Assembly: GCA_913031285.1 (NCBI GenBank)
Contig: CAJWEI010000002.1
Location: 42,083 to 106,082, forward strand
Direction of reading: 5' to 3'
Source of the DNA: an uncultured Alphaproteobacteria bacterium
GTDB taxonomy: Bacteria; Pseudomonadota; Alphaproteobacteria; Rhodobacterales; Rhodobacteraceae
DNA length: 64,000 nt
The notes under the pieces are model-generated. The model was not told the DNA's origin, made no database searches, and was given only the letters and a program-made list of their open reading frames with translations. How positions within the stretch are numbered: position 1 is the first letter of the stretch; every line of letters begins with the position of its first letter. Shown here in pieces: positions 1 to 9,124 of the stretch. Made by a program: the position numbers and the translations under genes.

Positions 1-463
1 CCGCAGGCAGAACGGCAGCCCCGACTGCACGCGCACCACTTTCAAAGATCACACCAGCCGGCGTAAGATGATAACCAAAGCAATTTTGGACAATATCGCC
101 CTTACCAATACCAACTGCATGTAAGAAACGACCCATCCTCCACCAGTCTAGCTCGCTTCCACCGGGTTCATAAATTGGACCTGGTGATTGGAAAATATGA
201 GAAAATTGCGAAAGTGGGCGAGCGTTAAAGCCTCCTAGTGCCTGCCCAGGTTTTTGCGCACTGGCGAGATCAGATTTACGCAACACAGGCAATGTTAGCA
301 AATCTTTAAAAGTTTGAATAGAGTCAGGATCTACATCAGTAAATCTTTCAGAATAGCCAACGAGTGATTTTGCTTTTACTATTTGCTGAGATAAAGCAAT
401 CAAAATAGCAGATTCGCGTTCGTCCGACCCTCTTATTTCTAAGGCATCAAAAAAACTCATCAT
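1..463 (-). CDS. Phenylacetate-CoA ligase-like AMP-forming enzyme, N-terminal part
   Basis: The gene runs off the left edge, so only about 154 N-terminal residues are visible, beginning MMSFFDALEIRG. The segment with LPVLRKSDL, then GFNARPLSQFSHIFQSPG and the GDIVQNCFGYHLTPAG stretch match the N-terminal half of PaaK-type phenylacetate-CoA ligases, which make aryl-CoA thioesters from ATP, CoA and an aromatic acid. Adjacent ATG codons at 463 and 460 are both possible starts. It lies 69 bp downstream of the Liv ATPase gene on the same strand and is probably the last gene of that operon, which suggests that the imported compound is activated with CoA. The substrate is unknown. The family call is good; the specificity is inference. 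Confidence 0.85.
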   Translation of the reverse strand, partial: MMSFFDALEIRGSDERESAILIALSQQIVKAKSLVGYSERFTDVDPDSIQTFKDLLTLPVLRKSDLASAQKPGQALGGFNARPLSQFSHIFQSPGPIYEPGGSELDWWRMGRFLHAVGIGKGDIVQNCFGYHLTPAGVIFESGARAVGAAVLPA

Positions 464-532
464 TTATTCCTTTATCTTGCGCAAGCACAAAACCGACTTT
501 ATCCGCCAAAACATTCCAGGCCAGCAGCAGCC

Positions 533-1378
533 TTAGTTCAACCAACGTTTTCGTCTGCGATAACTACGCACCTCACGGAATGATTTTCTGCCTTCATCGG
601 ACATTCCGAGGTAGAATTCCTTAACATCCGGATTCTCGCGTAGTTCTGCTGCAGGGCCATCCATAACGACGCGACCCGATTCCAGAATATAACCATAGTG
701 TGCATAACGCAGCGCTACATTTGTATTTTGTTCCGCCAAGAGGAATGTAACACCTTCCTTTTCATTTAAATCGCGCACAATTTGAAAAATTTCTTCAACG
801 AGCTGTGGCGCGAGCCCCATTGACGGCTCGTCAAGTAAAACAGTCTCGGGTTTTGACATCAACGCTCGCCCAATGGCAACCATCTGTTGCTCGCCGCCAG
901 ATGTATAACCAGCAAGCGATTTGCGACGTTCCTTCAGCCTCGGGAAGTAGCTATAGACCAGTTCTAAATTTTGATTTATTTCCGCACGTCCAATTTTGCG
1001 GGTGTAAGCGCCCGTTAACAAGTTTTCCTCAACAGTAAGATGCCCAAAGCAATGCCGCCCTTCCATAACTTGTATAACGCCGCGTCTAACTAAATCTGCC
1101 GGTGACAGACCAACTACTCGGTCTCCACGATATTTAACATGACCTTTAGTAACTTCGCCACGTTCAGACAGCAAGAGGTTCGATATTGACTTCAGAGTCG
1201 TTGATTTACCCGCTCCATTACCACCCAATAGAGCGGTAATACCACCTTTGGGGACCTTTAGACTCACCCCTTTCAAAACCAAGATCACATGATTGTATAT
1301 CACCTCTACATTGCTGACCTCCAGAAGCGTCTCGTCAGTATTAGTACCGTGCAACATATCTATGTTCGTCCTTACCAA
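533..1378 (-). CDS. Liv-type ABC importer, ATP-binding protein (LivF-like)
   Basis: This is a 281-residue cytoplasmic ATPase of the branched-chain amino acid (HAAT) importer family. Walker A (GGNGAGKST, about residues 52-60), the signature TSGGEQQM (about 159-166) and Walker B LLDEPSMGLAP (about 181-191) are all intact. The MEGRHCFGHLTVEENL stretch is typical of LivF rather than LivG. An alternative Met at residue 8 would shorten it slightly; the first 17 residues precede the conserved fold. It follows the binding-protein gene after a hairpin-containing gap and partners with the LivG-like ATPase at 4889-5704. The transported solute cannot be deduced, but the flanking CoA ligases favour an organic acid over an amino acid. 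Confidence 0.9.
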   Translation of the reverse strand: MVRTNIDMLHGTNTDETLLEVSNVEVIYNHVILVLKGVSLKVPKGGITALLGGNGAGKSTTLKSISNLLLSERGEVTKGHVKYRGDRVVGLSPADLVRRGVIQVMEGRHCFGHLTVEENLLTGAYTRKIGRAEINQNLELVYSYFPRLKERRKSLAGYTSGGEQQMVAIGRALMSKPETVLLDEPSMGLAPQLVEEIFQIVRDLNEKEGVTFLLAEQNTNVALRYAHYGYILESGRVVMDGPAAELRENPDVKEFYLGMSDEGRKSFREVRSYRRRKRWLN

Positions 1379-1386
1379 GTCGTAAA

Positions 1387-1410
1387 GGGATGGCCCAATC
1401 GGGCCACCCC
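1387..1410 (-). promoter_or_regulatory. Intercistronic hairpin behind the binding-protein gene
   Basis: An inverted repeat (GGGATGGCCC, loop AATC, GGGCCACCCC on the plus strand) gives a stem of 6 bp, one mismatch, then 3 bp. It sits in the 49-bp gap between the substrate-binding-protein gene and the downstream ATPase gene. No U-run follows, so it is more likely a 3'-end stabiliser or partial attenuator than a full terminator. The role is inferred from position. Confidence 0.55.
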
Positions 1411-1427
1411 TACTTCAATTCCGATTA

Positions 1428-2726
1428 TCACTTACAAACTTGGCCCTTCCATTCAGGCTTATCTGCCTTGTAAGCTTCAGCTGCCGCAGCCAATAGAGGT
1501 TGCACAACATCAGTCATAGGAGGAATCGGATCAGTGATTTTCTCCCAGTCAGAACCGTTCCACTGCTGCAGAAAGACTCCACCAGCACCCTCATGATCTT
1601 TGCAATCACCCTTCACATCGCCAGTAAACCCAGGAAGCCCAATTTCCGCAAGTCTTGCTTGATCCAACACGAAGTTTTCAAGTCCCAACCTCATGTCTTC
1701 ACCTGTAATTACAGTCTTTCCAGTTATTTTCTGTGCTGCACGAATTGCTTCTGATACAAGAACCGCGTTGTAAAGGCCGCGGTTATAAAGCACATGGCCT
1801 ACAGTAGATGGATCAGCTTGAGAGTTTCCAGCATCAACGACATACTTCATTACATCTTGAAGTGCTGGAAAATCCGTCCCAATACCGGAAAAGTTGGCAC
1901 CAATGTAGCCTTTGCCTGCTTCACCAACGGGAACCAAGTCTGCATGCGCTGCTGACCACCAGTTCCCGATGAAGCGATCCAATGGAAAGCGCGTCTTTGC
2001 CGCTTCTTTTACAGCCGTAGCATTCATCGCCCCCCAGCCCCACATAATCATCCAATCAGGACGTTCTTTACGAACATTTAGCCACTGAGCGGACTGTGCC
2101 TGCATTTCCTTACCTGCAACAGGGAACATAGCAAGTTCAAACCCCATTTCAGGAGCAACCTTCTCCAAAAGTGGGATAGGTTCACGTCCGTACCCAACGT
2201 CTAGATAGATAAAACCAATTTTCTTACCTTTCAATCCACCATTGCTATCTATGTATTTGAGGATTGAAGACATTTGAGACCAATAAGAAGTTGGATAGGC
2301 AAATGTCCAAGGAAAAGTTTCCCCCATAGCCGCCGCCGACAGGCCGTAGCCCATTTGCAAAACTGGTATTTTATCCACTGGCGATTTTGGTATAAGCTGA
2401 AGAGTAATACCAGTTGAAAGAGGATTATATACGAGGGCACCTTTGCCTTTAGTCGCCTCGTAACATTCAACACCTTTCTGAGCGTTATAAGCAGTCTCGC
2501 ACTCTTCCATAACGATTTTTGCTCCACCAACTCCGCCATCACGCGCATTAAGCATTGCCAGATAATCGTGAAATCCGTTGGCAAATGGCGTTCCGTTCCC
2601 GCCAAATGGTCCCGTACGATAAGACAGCATTGGTATAAATAGTTCATCTTCCGCATGAACCACAGTAAAAGACGCTCCAAGAGCAATTGCTGCACTCAAA
2701 GCACCCGTGATTAGTTTTTTAAACAT
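1428..2726 (-). CDS. Liv-type ABC importer, periplasmic substrate-binding protein
   Basis: The 432-residue product starts with a signal peptide (MFKKL, a hydrophobic core, then VVHA with likely cleavage before EDELF). The mature part is a type I periplasmic binding protein of the LivJ/AmiC-like family, beginning with the first beta strand LFIPMLSYRTGPFG and the NARDGGVGG turn that precedes the ligand cleft. It would capture a solute in the periplasm and deliver it to the permeases at 2838-4889. At over 430 residues it is longer than classical LivJ (about 370), as in subfamilies clustered with acyl-CoA ligases. A GGGAGAG ribosome site precedes the ATG. The ligand is not known. Confidence 0.88.
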   Translation of the reverse strand: MFKKLITGALSAAIALGASFTVVHAEDELFIPMLSYRTGPFGGNGTPFANGFHDYLAMLNARDGGVGGAKIVMEECETAYNAQKGVECYEATKGKGALVYNPLSTGITLQLIPKSPVDKIPVLQMGYGLSAAAMGETFPWTFAYPTSYWSQMSSILKYIDSNGGLKGKKIGFIYLDVGYGREPIPLLEKVAPEMGFELAMFPVAGKEMQAQSAQWLNVRKERPDWMIMWGWGAMNATAVKEAAKTRFPLDRFIGNWWSAAHADLVPVGEAGKGYIGANFSGIGTDFPALQDVMKYVVDAGNSQADPSTVGHVLYNRGLYNAVLVSEAIRAAQKITGKTVITGEDMRLGLENFVLDQARLAEIGLPGFTGDVKGDCKDHEGAGGVFLQQWNGSDWEKITDPIPPMTDVVQPLLAAAAEAYKADKPEWKGQVCK

Positions 2727-2837
2727 ATTTCACTCTCCCATTAACAGTGTGGCGTTTTAAGACCACAGCCAAGTTTGGAACCGTATAATTTTGCCATTGG
2801 TCCGGCTCCGTGAAGCCAACAGCTTTTATAAACCTTT

Positions 2838-3926
2838 TCAGTGTGCAAAAGGCCATATACGAAGTTTTTGTTTTCCGAGTTGCCACAACCTTGCAAGTCC
2901 GTGAGGTTCCTTGATCAATATAAAAACTATTAACATGCCTATCGCAACAAGAGATACATTCTCCATTATTATCGAATCAATATCAAAAACTCGTTTTCCA
3001 AGCTCTTTCAAAAGAATTGGAAAAGTCCAAATGAAAGCTGCACCCATATATGAACCTGTAATTGAGCCAAGGCCTCCAAAGATAACCATAAAAAGATAAA
3101 GGAACGAGTGATTCACATCAAAGCTTTCAACCTCGGCTGCACCGAGCCAAAGAAAGACCATAAGCGCTCCAGATACTCCACAATAATAAGAGGATACTGC
3201 GAAAGCCGACAACTTAGCCCTTAAGGGTCGTACTCCAATTAGTTCAGCGGCTATATCCATGTCACGTATCATCATCCAACTTCGCCCTATCCGACCTCGC
3301 ACAAGGTTTCCCGCGATAATTGTGAGAAAGATAAGTATGCCTAAAACTACGAGATAGCGAGTTGCTGGAGAAGCGGCAGCACCTGTAACCACAATCCCAA
3401 AGACTTCTCGCTGAGGGACTTCTATTGCCCCAGATGGATTGTAATTGTATAGCCACTCTACCCGAATGAAGCACCACTCTAGGAAGAACTGTGCAGCAAG
3501 TGTTGCCACAACTAGATAAAACCCTTTAATTCTGAGGCTTGGTAGTCCGAAGAGTGCTCCAACTGCGGCAGAAACAAAGCCACTAGCTAAAATAATTAAG
3601 ATGATGTTTACGTCCGGGAAATACGTGGTCAATTTGTAACATGCATACGCGCCAACGCCCATAAAAGCTCCCGTACCCAAACTGATCTGACCTGTATAAC
3701 CTACTAAAATATTCAGCCCTAAAGCAGTAATTGTAAAAATCAGAACTGGGATCATTATTGCATTCATAGCGAATGTATATTCCAACCCAGGCAATCCAAA
3801 GAAGGGCACGTAGAAAACAGCTAGCAAAAGCCATATTGCAATACCCACTTTATCTTCGCGCAGAGGTAAAGCTTGCAGATATTCCGCATAAGAGGTCTTA
3901 AATTGACCAGCTTCTCTATAAAACAT
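2838..3926 (-). CDS. Liv-type ABC importer, permease (LivM-like)
   Basis: This is a 362-residue inner-membrane protein with about eight to ten hydrophobic segments. The diagnostic LivM region is visible: ALGLNILVGYTGQISLGTGA (about residues 88-107) and the later cytoplasmic loop IRDMDIAAELIGVRPLRAKL that contacts the ATPases. The soluble N-terminus of about 30 residues before the first membrane span is ordinary for the family. It is separated by 3 bp from the LivH-like gene and by 111 bp from the binding-protein gene, consistent with one operon. Confidence 0.9.
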   Translation of the reverse strand: MFYREAGQFKTSYAEYLQALPLREDKVGIAIWLLLAVFYVPFFGLPGLEYTFAMNAIMIPVLIFTITALGLNILVGYTGQISLGTGAFMGVGAYACYKLTTYFPDVNIILIILASGFVSAAVGALFGLPSLRIKGFYLVVATLAAQFFLEWCFIRVEWLYNYNPSGAIEVPQREVFGIVVTGAAASPATRYLVVLGILIFLTIIAGNLVRGRIGRSWMMIRDMDIAAELIGVRPLRAKLSAFAVSSYYCGVSGALMVFLWLGAAEVESFDVNHSFLYLFMVIFGGLGSITGSYMGAAFIWTFPILLKELGKRVFDIDSIIMENVSLVAIGMLIVFILIKEPHGLARLWQLGKQKLRIWPFAH

Positions 3927-3929
3927 TTG

Positions 3930-4889
3930 CTAAACCCTTTCGATAATTTTCTCGCCGAATAGGCCCTGTGGCCTAAACAGGAGGAAAACGAGTGCTATAA
4001 CATAAGCGAACCAGCCCTCTACACCAGAACCTAATAATGGGCCCCAGTAGATTTCAAATAGCTTCTCGCCTACTCCAATAATGAGACCACCAACGATCGC
4101 GCCGGGTACGGATGTAAATCCACCCAAAACTAGCACTGGCAAAGCTTTAAGCGCAATAATCTGCAGAGAAAAGCTGACGTCTGATCTCGCTCCCCACATA
4201 ATACCCGCGACAAGGGCGACAATCCCCGCCGCAAACCATGTAATAACCCAAATTTGGTTAAGCGAAATTCCGACGGATAGCGAAGCTTGGTGATCATCAG
4301 CGACTGCCCTAAGTGCTCGCCCTACCTTGGTTTTAGAGAAAAATAAAGCTAGGCTCACAATGAGCAGCGCAGCTATAACTGCTGCTGCTATATCGATGTG
4401 TTGAAAAATCACTAAGCCGCCGCCAGGCTCCCACACAGACGAACCTGTAGGTATAAGCAATTCAGTGGTAATCATAGATTTGGTTTCAGAACCGAAAATC
4501 CATTGCCCCCCGCCTATTAAAATATTTGTCAATCCTATAGTCGCCATGAACAAAATTATATCAGGCTGATTCACCAAATTACGCAAAACCAAACGCTCGA
4601 TGCCAAAAGCAAGTCCATACATCACAACAATTGTCATGAGCAATGCTACAAAAGCTGGAACGCCTAGAGCATGCAAACCCACCAGTGTTAGACCCGAGAA
4701 AACAACCATAATTCCTTGCGCAAAGTTAAAAATACCTGAAGCTTTAAAAATAAGTACAAATCCCAAAGCAATCAGTGCATAGAGGATGCCTGAAACAAAG
4801 CCCTCCCAGATTACCTGTATAAAGAAATCAGGCATTTGCCACATCTGGACGAACGGGTCTCCCAAAATGCTATAAATCAGTCCATCCAT
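3930..4889 (-). CDS. Liv-type ABC importer, permease (LivH-like)
   Basis: This is a 319-residue integral membrane protein with the LivH hallmarks GILYALIALGFVLIFKASG and IFNFAQGIMVVFSG near the N-terminus, and the loop VGRALRAVADDHQASLSVGI that docks on the ATPases. About eight membrane spans are likely. It pairs with the LivM-like permease to form the translocation pore. Its ATG overlaps the stop of the upstream ATPase gene (TAATG), a sign of translational coupling. Confidence 0.9.
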   Translation of the reverse strand: MDGLIYSILGDPFVQMWQMPDFFIQVIWEGFVSGILYALIALGFVLIFKASGIFNFAQGIMVVFSGLTLVGLHALGVPAFVALLMTIVVMYGLAFGIERLVLRNLVNQPDIILFMATIGLTNILIGGGQWIFGSETKSMITTELLIPTGSSVWEPGGGLVIFQHIDIAAAVIAALLIVSLALFFSKTKVGRALRAVADDHQASLSVGISLNQIWVITWFAAGIVALVAGIMWGARSDVSFSLQIIALKALPVLVLGGFTSVPGAIVGGLIIGVGEKLFEIYWGPLLGSGVEGWFAYVIALVFLLFRPQGLFGEKIIERV

Positions 4890-5704
4890 TAGTGCTCTAC
4901 TCCTAGGTAAGCATCAATTACTGCTTGATTTTTTTGAACTTCATCTGGCGTTCCGTCAGCAAGCATTTTCCCGTAATCTAAAACTACAACGCGATCTGCC
5001 AAGTCCATTACTACGCTCATATCGTGTTCAATTAACGCAATGGTAGTCCCATACTGGTCATTTACATCAAGGATGAATCGGGACATATCCTCTTTCTCTT
5101 CGACGTTCATTCCGGCCATTGGTTCATCGAGCAATAAAAGTTTGGGCTCCATAGCCAGCGCTCGGGCAAGCTCGACTCGCTTTTGCAAACCATAAGGCAA
5201 GCTGCCCACGGGAGAGTTTCGGATAGCCTGAATTTCTAGGAAATCTATAATCTCTTCACAGCGACGCCGATGGACCACTTCCTCATCCAAGGCCGGCCCA
5301 ATCCGTAAAAGTTGCCAGAGAAAATTTTTCTTCAGCATCAATTGGCGCCCCGTCATGACATTTTCAACCGTAGTCATACCCTTGAAAAGCGCTATGTTCT
5401 GGAAGGTTCTGGCAATGCCTTGCTCTGCAATTTCATAGGGGCGTAGTGATGGACGCTTTTTACCTCTAAACCAAATTTCTCCCTCTTGAGGGTGATAAAA
5501 ACCATTGATTACATTCAGCATTGACGATTTGCCCGCTCCATTGGGTCCAATGATAGCACGGATCTCACCTTCACGAATGTCAAAAGAAGCATTAGTTATA
5601 GCAACAACACCTCCAAACCGAAGTGTTATATTCCTCATTTCCATAATAACACTACCAATATGACGGCCGTCTTCCGTCACAAAGCTTTCTTTCGTATCTT
5701 TCAC
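4889..5704 (-). CDS. Liv-type ABC importer, ATP-binding protein (LivG-like)
   Basis: This is a 271-residue ATPase with Walker A GPNGAGKSS (about residues 53-61), Walker B LLLLDEPMAGMN and the LivG-type signature LPYGLQKRVELARALA in place of the usual LSGGQ, which is normal for LivG. The helical insert after the Q-loop (NIALFKGMTTVENVMTGRQ) is also LivG-like. Translation starts at a GTG preceded by AAGGGGAT. It lies 12 bp after the acyl-CoA ligase gene at 5717-7723, so import and CoA activation appear to be co-transcribed. Confidence 0.9.
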   Translation of the reverse strand: MKDTKESFVTEDGRHIGSVIMEMRNITLRFGGVVAITNASFDIREGEIRAIIGPNGAGKSSMLNVINGFYHPQEGEIWFRGKKRPSLRPYEIAEQGIARTFQNIALFKGMTTVENVMTGRQLMLKKNFLWQLLRIGPALDEEVVHRRRCEEIIDFLEIQAIRNSPVGSLPYGLQKRVELARALAMEPKLLLLDEPMAGMNVEEKEDMSRFILDVNDQYGTTIALIEHDMSVVMDLADRVVVLDYGKMLADGTPDEVQKNQAVIDAYLGVEH

Positions 5705-5716
5705 CTGATCATCCCC

Positions 5717-7723
5717 TTATTCTGCTGCAACCGCACTAGGGGTCTGTATGAACGCAGCGTCGCGAATTTCCAACGTAGCAGAAATTTTTCCCTTCCGACC
5801 ATCTTCATATGTAACTTCTGTTTCAGTGTATACATCAGTTGAACCGTCATAAAGAGCAGCTACCAAATCATCAAATTTTTCGCCGATTATTTTACGGCGT
5901 ACTTTTCGGGTTCTAGTCATTTCTCCATCATCTGCATCAAGTTCTTTGTGCAGCACAATAAATCTATGAATTTGGCAACCTGCTAGCATAGCGTCCTCAG
6001 AAATTGAATGATTTACAGTTTCAACATGATTTTGAACCATATCCAAAACTTTCGGATGCCCAGATAATTCTTGGTAACTTGAGTAAGCAATATTATTTCT
6101 CTCTGCCCAATTGCCGACTGCATTTAGATCTATATTTATAAATGCCACACAATGCTCTTGATTTGCACCAAACAAGACCGCTTCTAAAATATTTGGAAAA
6201 AACTTAAGTTTGTTTTCAACATATTTTGGAGCAAACATCGCGCCGCTGGATAGCTTTCCCACGTCTTTAGCTCTGTCAATTATGCGTAAATGCCCAGTAT
6301 CATCTTCAATAAAGCCAGCGTCACCGGTAGCAACCCACCCATCAGCATCTTTTGCCTCTAATGTGCTTTTCGGGTTTTTGTAATACTCTACAAAAGCTCC
6401 CGGTGAACGATAATAAACCTCACCATTATCGCCGATTTTAATTTCAACATCTGGTGCCGGCACCCCAACCGTATCAGATCGGACTTCCCCATCTGGCTGC
6501 ACAGTAACGAAGACCGAAGCCTCCGTCTGACCGTAAAGTTGCTTCAAGTTTATTCCAAGAGAACGAAAGAAATCAAAAATTTCAGGACCGATGGCTTCTC
6601 CAGCGGTGTAACCCACCCGCACACGACTAAGACCAAGTGCATTTTTCAAAGGAGCGTATATCAAAAACTCGCCTAAACCATATTTCAAACGGGCCCACGC
6701 TCCTACTGATTTACCGTCCAATATTGCCGAACCTACCATAGTGGCATGTCCCATAAAATAGTTGTACAGCCATTTTTTGAGTCTGCCTGTGTCTTCAATC
6801 CGCAACACAACTGATGTGAGCATACTTTCATAAATTCTCGGTGGCGCAAAGTAATACGATGGTCCAATTTCTCTTAAATCTGCCAAAACAGTTTCTCTGC
6901 TTTCAGGACAGTTTATGCGCAAACCACCAACAACCGATTGACCAAAAGAGAAAATGAAATCACCAACCCAGGCCAAGGGTAAATAAGATAAAATTTCATC
7001 AGATGAGTTTAAGTTGTCAAAACTACATGAATTTATAGACGAAATAATAATGTTGCGGTTACTCAGGACCACACCTTTCGGTTTGCCTGTCGTCCCTGAA
7101 GTGTAGAGCATCACGCAAACAGAATCATAGTTCAGCCTATCAATACGGCTTTCCAGTTCTTGCCTAGTCTTTTGCGAAGCGGATCGCCCGGCATCCTGAA
7201 GCACCCCGTAAGCATGTAATTTGCTATGGTCATATTTTCGCATACCACCACCGTCCACATAAATCATGTGCTCTAGGTTTGGTAAACTCGTTTTAATTTC
7301 CAGCACTTTGTCGACTTGCTCTTGATCATCAGCGACAACAAAACGCGCACCACAATGCTCAAGAACATACTTCATTTCCTCTGCAACAGCGTCTTGATAG
7401 AGAGGAACGGGAACGGCTCCAACCATTTGTACAGCCATCATTGCCCAATACAAGTGAGGCCGATTTCTACCAATGACGGCGACATAATCACCCTCTTTGG
7501 CGTCTAGACTTAATAGCCCGAGAGCTAGTTCGGTAACGTGTACATCTACCTCAGCCCAAGTCCAAGTTTGCCATACTCCAAACTCTTTTTCGCGAAATGC
7601 TGGTTGTTCACTCAGCTTTTTCGCATTTCTACGTATATACAACGGAATAGACTCTATAATGCTGTCCATATCAACAGACGGTAACAACGAACCAACCCTC
7701 CCACACGCTTTAACACTTTGCAC
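5717..7723 (-). CDS. Long-chain acyl-CoA synthetase-type AMP-forming ligase
   Basis: This large ANL-superfamily ligase (668 residues from the GTG at 7723) should activate a carboxylic acid to its CoA thioester. The P-loop YTSGTTGKPKGV is at about residues 207-218, the YGQTEAS motif at about 395 and the adenylate-contacting GWVATGDAGFIEDD region near 450. It is the first gene of the Liv operon. Start choice is uncertain: the GTG at 7723 has no clear ribosome site, a TTG at 7687 lies 8 nt after GGGAGGG, and an ATG at 7669 begins MDSIIESIPL, the usual start in relatives. The substrate is unknown; the second ligase at the far end of the operon suggests related acids. Confidence 0.88.
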   Translation of the reverse strand: MQSVKACGRVGSLLPSVDMDSIIESIPLYIRRNAKKLSEQPAFREKEFGVWQTWTWAEVDVHVTELALGLLSLDAKEGDYVAVIGRNRPHLYWAMMAVQMVGAVPVPLYQDAVAEEMKYVLEHCGARFVVADDQEQVDKVLEIKTSLPNLEHMIYVDGGGMRKYDHSKLHAYGVLQDAGRSASQKTRQELESRIDRLNYDSVCVMLYTSGTTGKPKGVVLSNRNIIISSINSCSFDNLNSSDEILSYLPLAWVGDFIFSFGQSVVGGLRINCPESRETVLADLREIGPSYYFAPPRIYESMLTSVVLRIEDTGRLKKWLYNYFMGHATMVGSAILDGKSVGAWARLKYGLGEFLIYAPLKNALGLSRVRVGYTAGEAIGPEIFDFFRSLGINLKQLYGQTEASVFVTVQPDGEVRSDTVGVPAPDVEIKIGDNGEVYYRSPGAFVEYYKNPKSTLEAKDADGWVATGDAGFIEDDTGHLRIIDRAKDVGKLSSGAMFAPKYVENKLKFFPNILEAVLFGANQEHCVAFINIDLNAVGNWAERNNIAYSSYQELSGHPKVLDMVQNHVETVNHSISEDAMLAGCQIHRFIVLHKELDADDGEMTRTRKVRRKIIGEKFDDLVAALYDGSTDVYTETEVTYEDGRKGKISATLEIRDAAFIQTPSAVAAE

Positions 7724-8332
7724 ATTCTGTGCTTTTTATTAAGAGTTAAAAATCGACACAATATAATGCTTTTTACATATATCTTACTCAGCTGCAACAG
7801 TCGGCTCATGCGACCAAATTTCCTATTGTTTTGAACGAAAAATTAAGGCCGGCGACTACGCACAATAGTTTGCAATACCGCAGGCGAAACCGGTTTAGCT
7901 GAGCCACTAAAACCTCGTTTAAAATGAACATTTACTGTTAGGCAGAGTTTAAACCAAACCCAGCATATGTATTGTAAAAATCAGTCATGCCCAAAATTGC
8001 AATTTTCTATCTGAAAGTTCCAAAGTTGTAATTTGCTCATGCACCAAGTGAAAATGAACACACTCAATGCACTTACAAAGTAATAAGTGTAATTAGACAA
8101 GCGATTGAAATGCTTATTAGGCAGAATTTTATGATCTGCAATTAGCATAGTTTAATTTTGACACTCATTCAGTTTAAATTTTATAACTAAGATGATGAAA
8201 CTAAAAGTCGCGAGTGCCGCATCACTTGTCCTGTAGATGAGACAAATTTTACCTTTTTTCAAAATACTCAAAAACAGTTCTAAATTAAAAAATTGCCACA
8301 CATATCATCGATCTCACATTGACCCCTGTGTT
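7724..8332. other. AT-rich intergenic region upstream of the ligase-Liv operon
   Basis: No convincing gene, RNA or repeat was seen in about 600 bp. It must contain the promoter of the minus-strand ligase-Liv operon and the 3' end of the SseB-like transcript, but no promoter matched well enough to call. Confidence 0.5.
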
Positions 8333-9124
8333 TTAATAGAGCTTCGGAGGCTTATCGATTTCATCTTGAGGCATTTCAGCGACAACAGGTCTGGTGGCCA
8401 TCAGCTCAGGCAATTCTATCCTAAGTCCCTGCCGAGAAATAGTTTTGAGACTTTTATCAGTGCTGGGCAGAAATGCGACATCAATTTGTAAATTGTCCTC
8501 TGCTGAAAATGTAACTGCCTCATGCGCTGCTTTTGCCAAAGCGCTTTCAGACCCCGGGTGAGCATCAATCACAGCTAAAAACAGACCCTTACTACCATCA
8601 TCGTATTCTACACGGCTCAACCAAGCTTCTTTGGCAAGACCCGTTATCGTTTTTAACTTTTGATCCAAGGCCTGCAATAAGTCTGCAGACAGATCGGATG
8701 GTGGAAAAAATGCAACCGGCTTTGCCTGAAGTTCATCCGGTTGCTGTCTGATCAGATTATCGAGCCACTCCACGCCCTCTGCGGGCAACAAAAAGGAAGA
8801 GGGTGCTACATCGAGGTTCAATGCAATGCCAATATTTTGTCCGGTCAACATGTTTGCAATCAAACGCCCCGAGATAGCTGCAAAAGGAGACACTTGACCA
8901 GAAAACTCTGAAAGCCGTTCTTCGCTATCAAACACCAATGCAAATTGCGCTTCTTCACAAGACAGCAACTCTGGTGACAGAGTTTCATTCTTGGCCTCTT
9001 CGGTCAAAAGAATAAATAGTTCACAATCCGCCAATCGCTCAAAAAACCGCAATCTTAATTGTGTATTATCCGGTTTTCCCTCCATGAGCTCGTGGGCTCG
9101 ATCCAATGGCGTCGATGGCTTCAA
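8333..9124 (-). CDS. SseB-family protein
   Basis: The 263-residue protein matches the SseB (enhanced serine sensitivity) family as found in rhodobacteria. The N-terminal half (TPLDRAHELMEG through VFDSEERLSEF and the GVEWLDNLIRQQPDELQ stretch) is the SseB N-terminal domain, and the second half (SRVEYDDGSKGLFLAVIDAH) fits the C-terminal domain. No catalytic motif is evident and the family's molecular role is poorly understood. Its ATG overlaps the stop of the uracil-glycosylase-like gene by 4 bp, so the two are translationally coupled. Confidence 0.8.
   Translation of the reverse strand: MKPSTPLDRAHELMEGKPDNTQLRLRFFERLADCELFILLTEEAKNETLSPELLSCEEAQFALVFDSEERLSEFSGQVSPFAAISGRLIANMLTGQNIGIALNLDVAPSSFLLPAEGVEWLDNLIRQQPDELQAKPVAFFPPSDLSADLLQALDQKLKTITGLAKEAWLSRVEYDDGSKGLFLAVIDAHPGSESALAKAAHEAVTFSAEDNLQIDVAFLPSTDKSLKTISRQGLRIELPELMATRPVVAEMPQDEIDKPPKLY

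Noticed and set aside
7780..7830. Short minus-strand tail EIWSHEPTVAAE before a stop, like a ligase C-terminus
   Set aside because: Too short, preceded by a stop codon, and no longer homologous frame could be followed.
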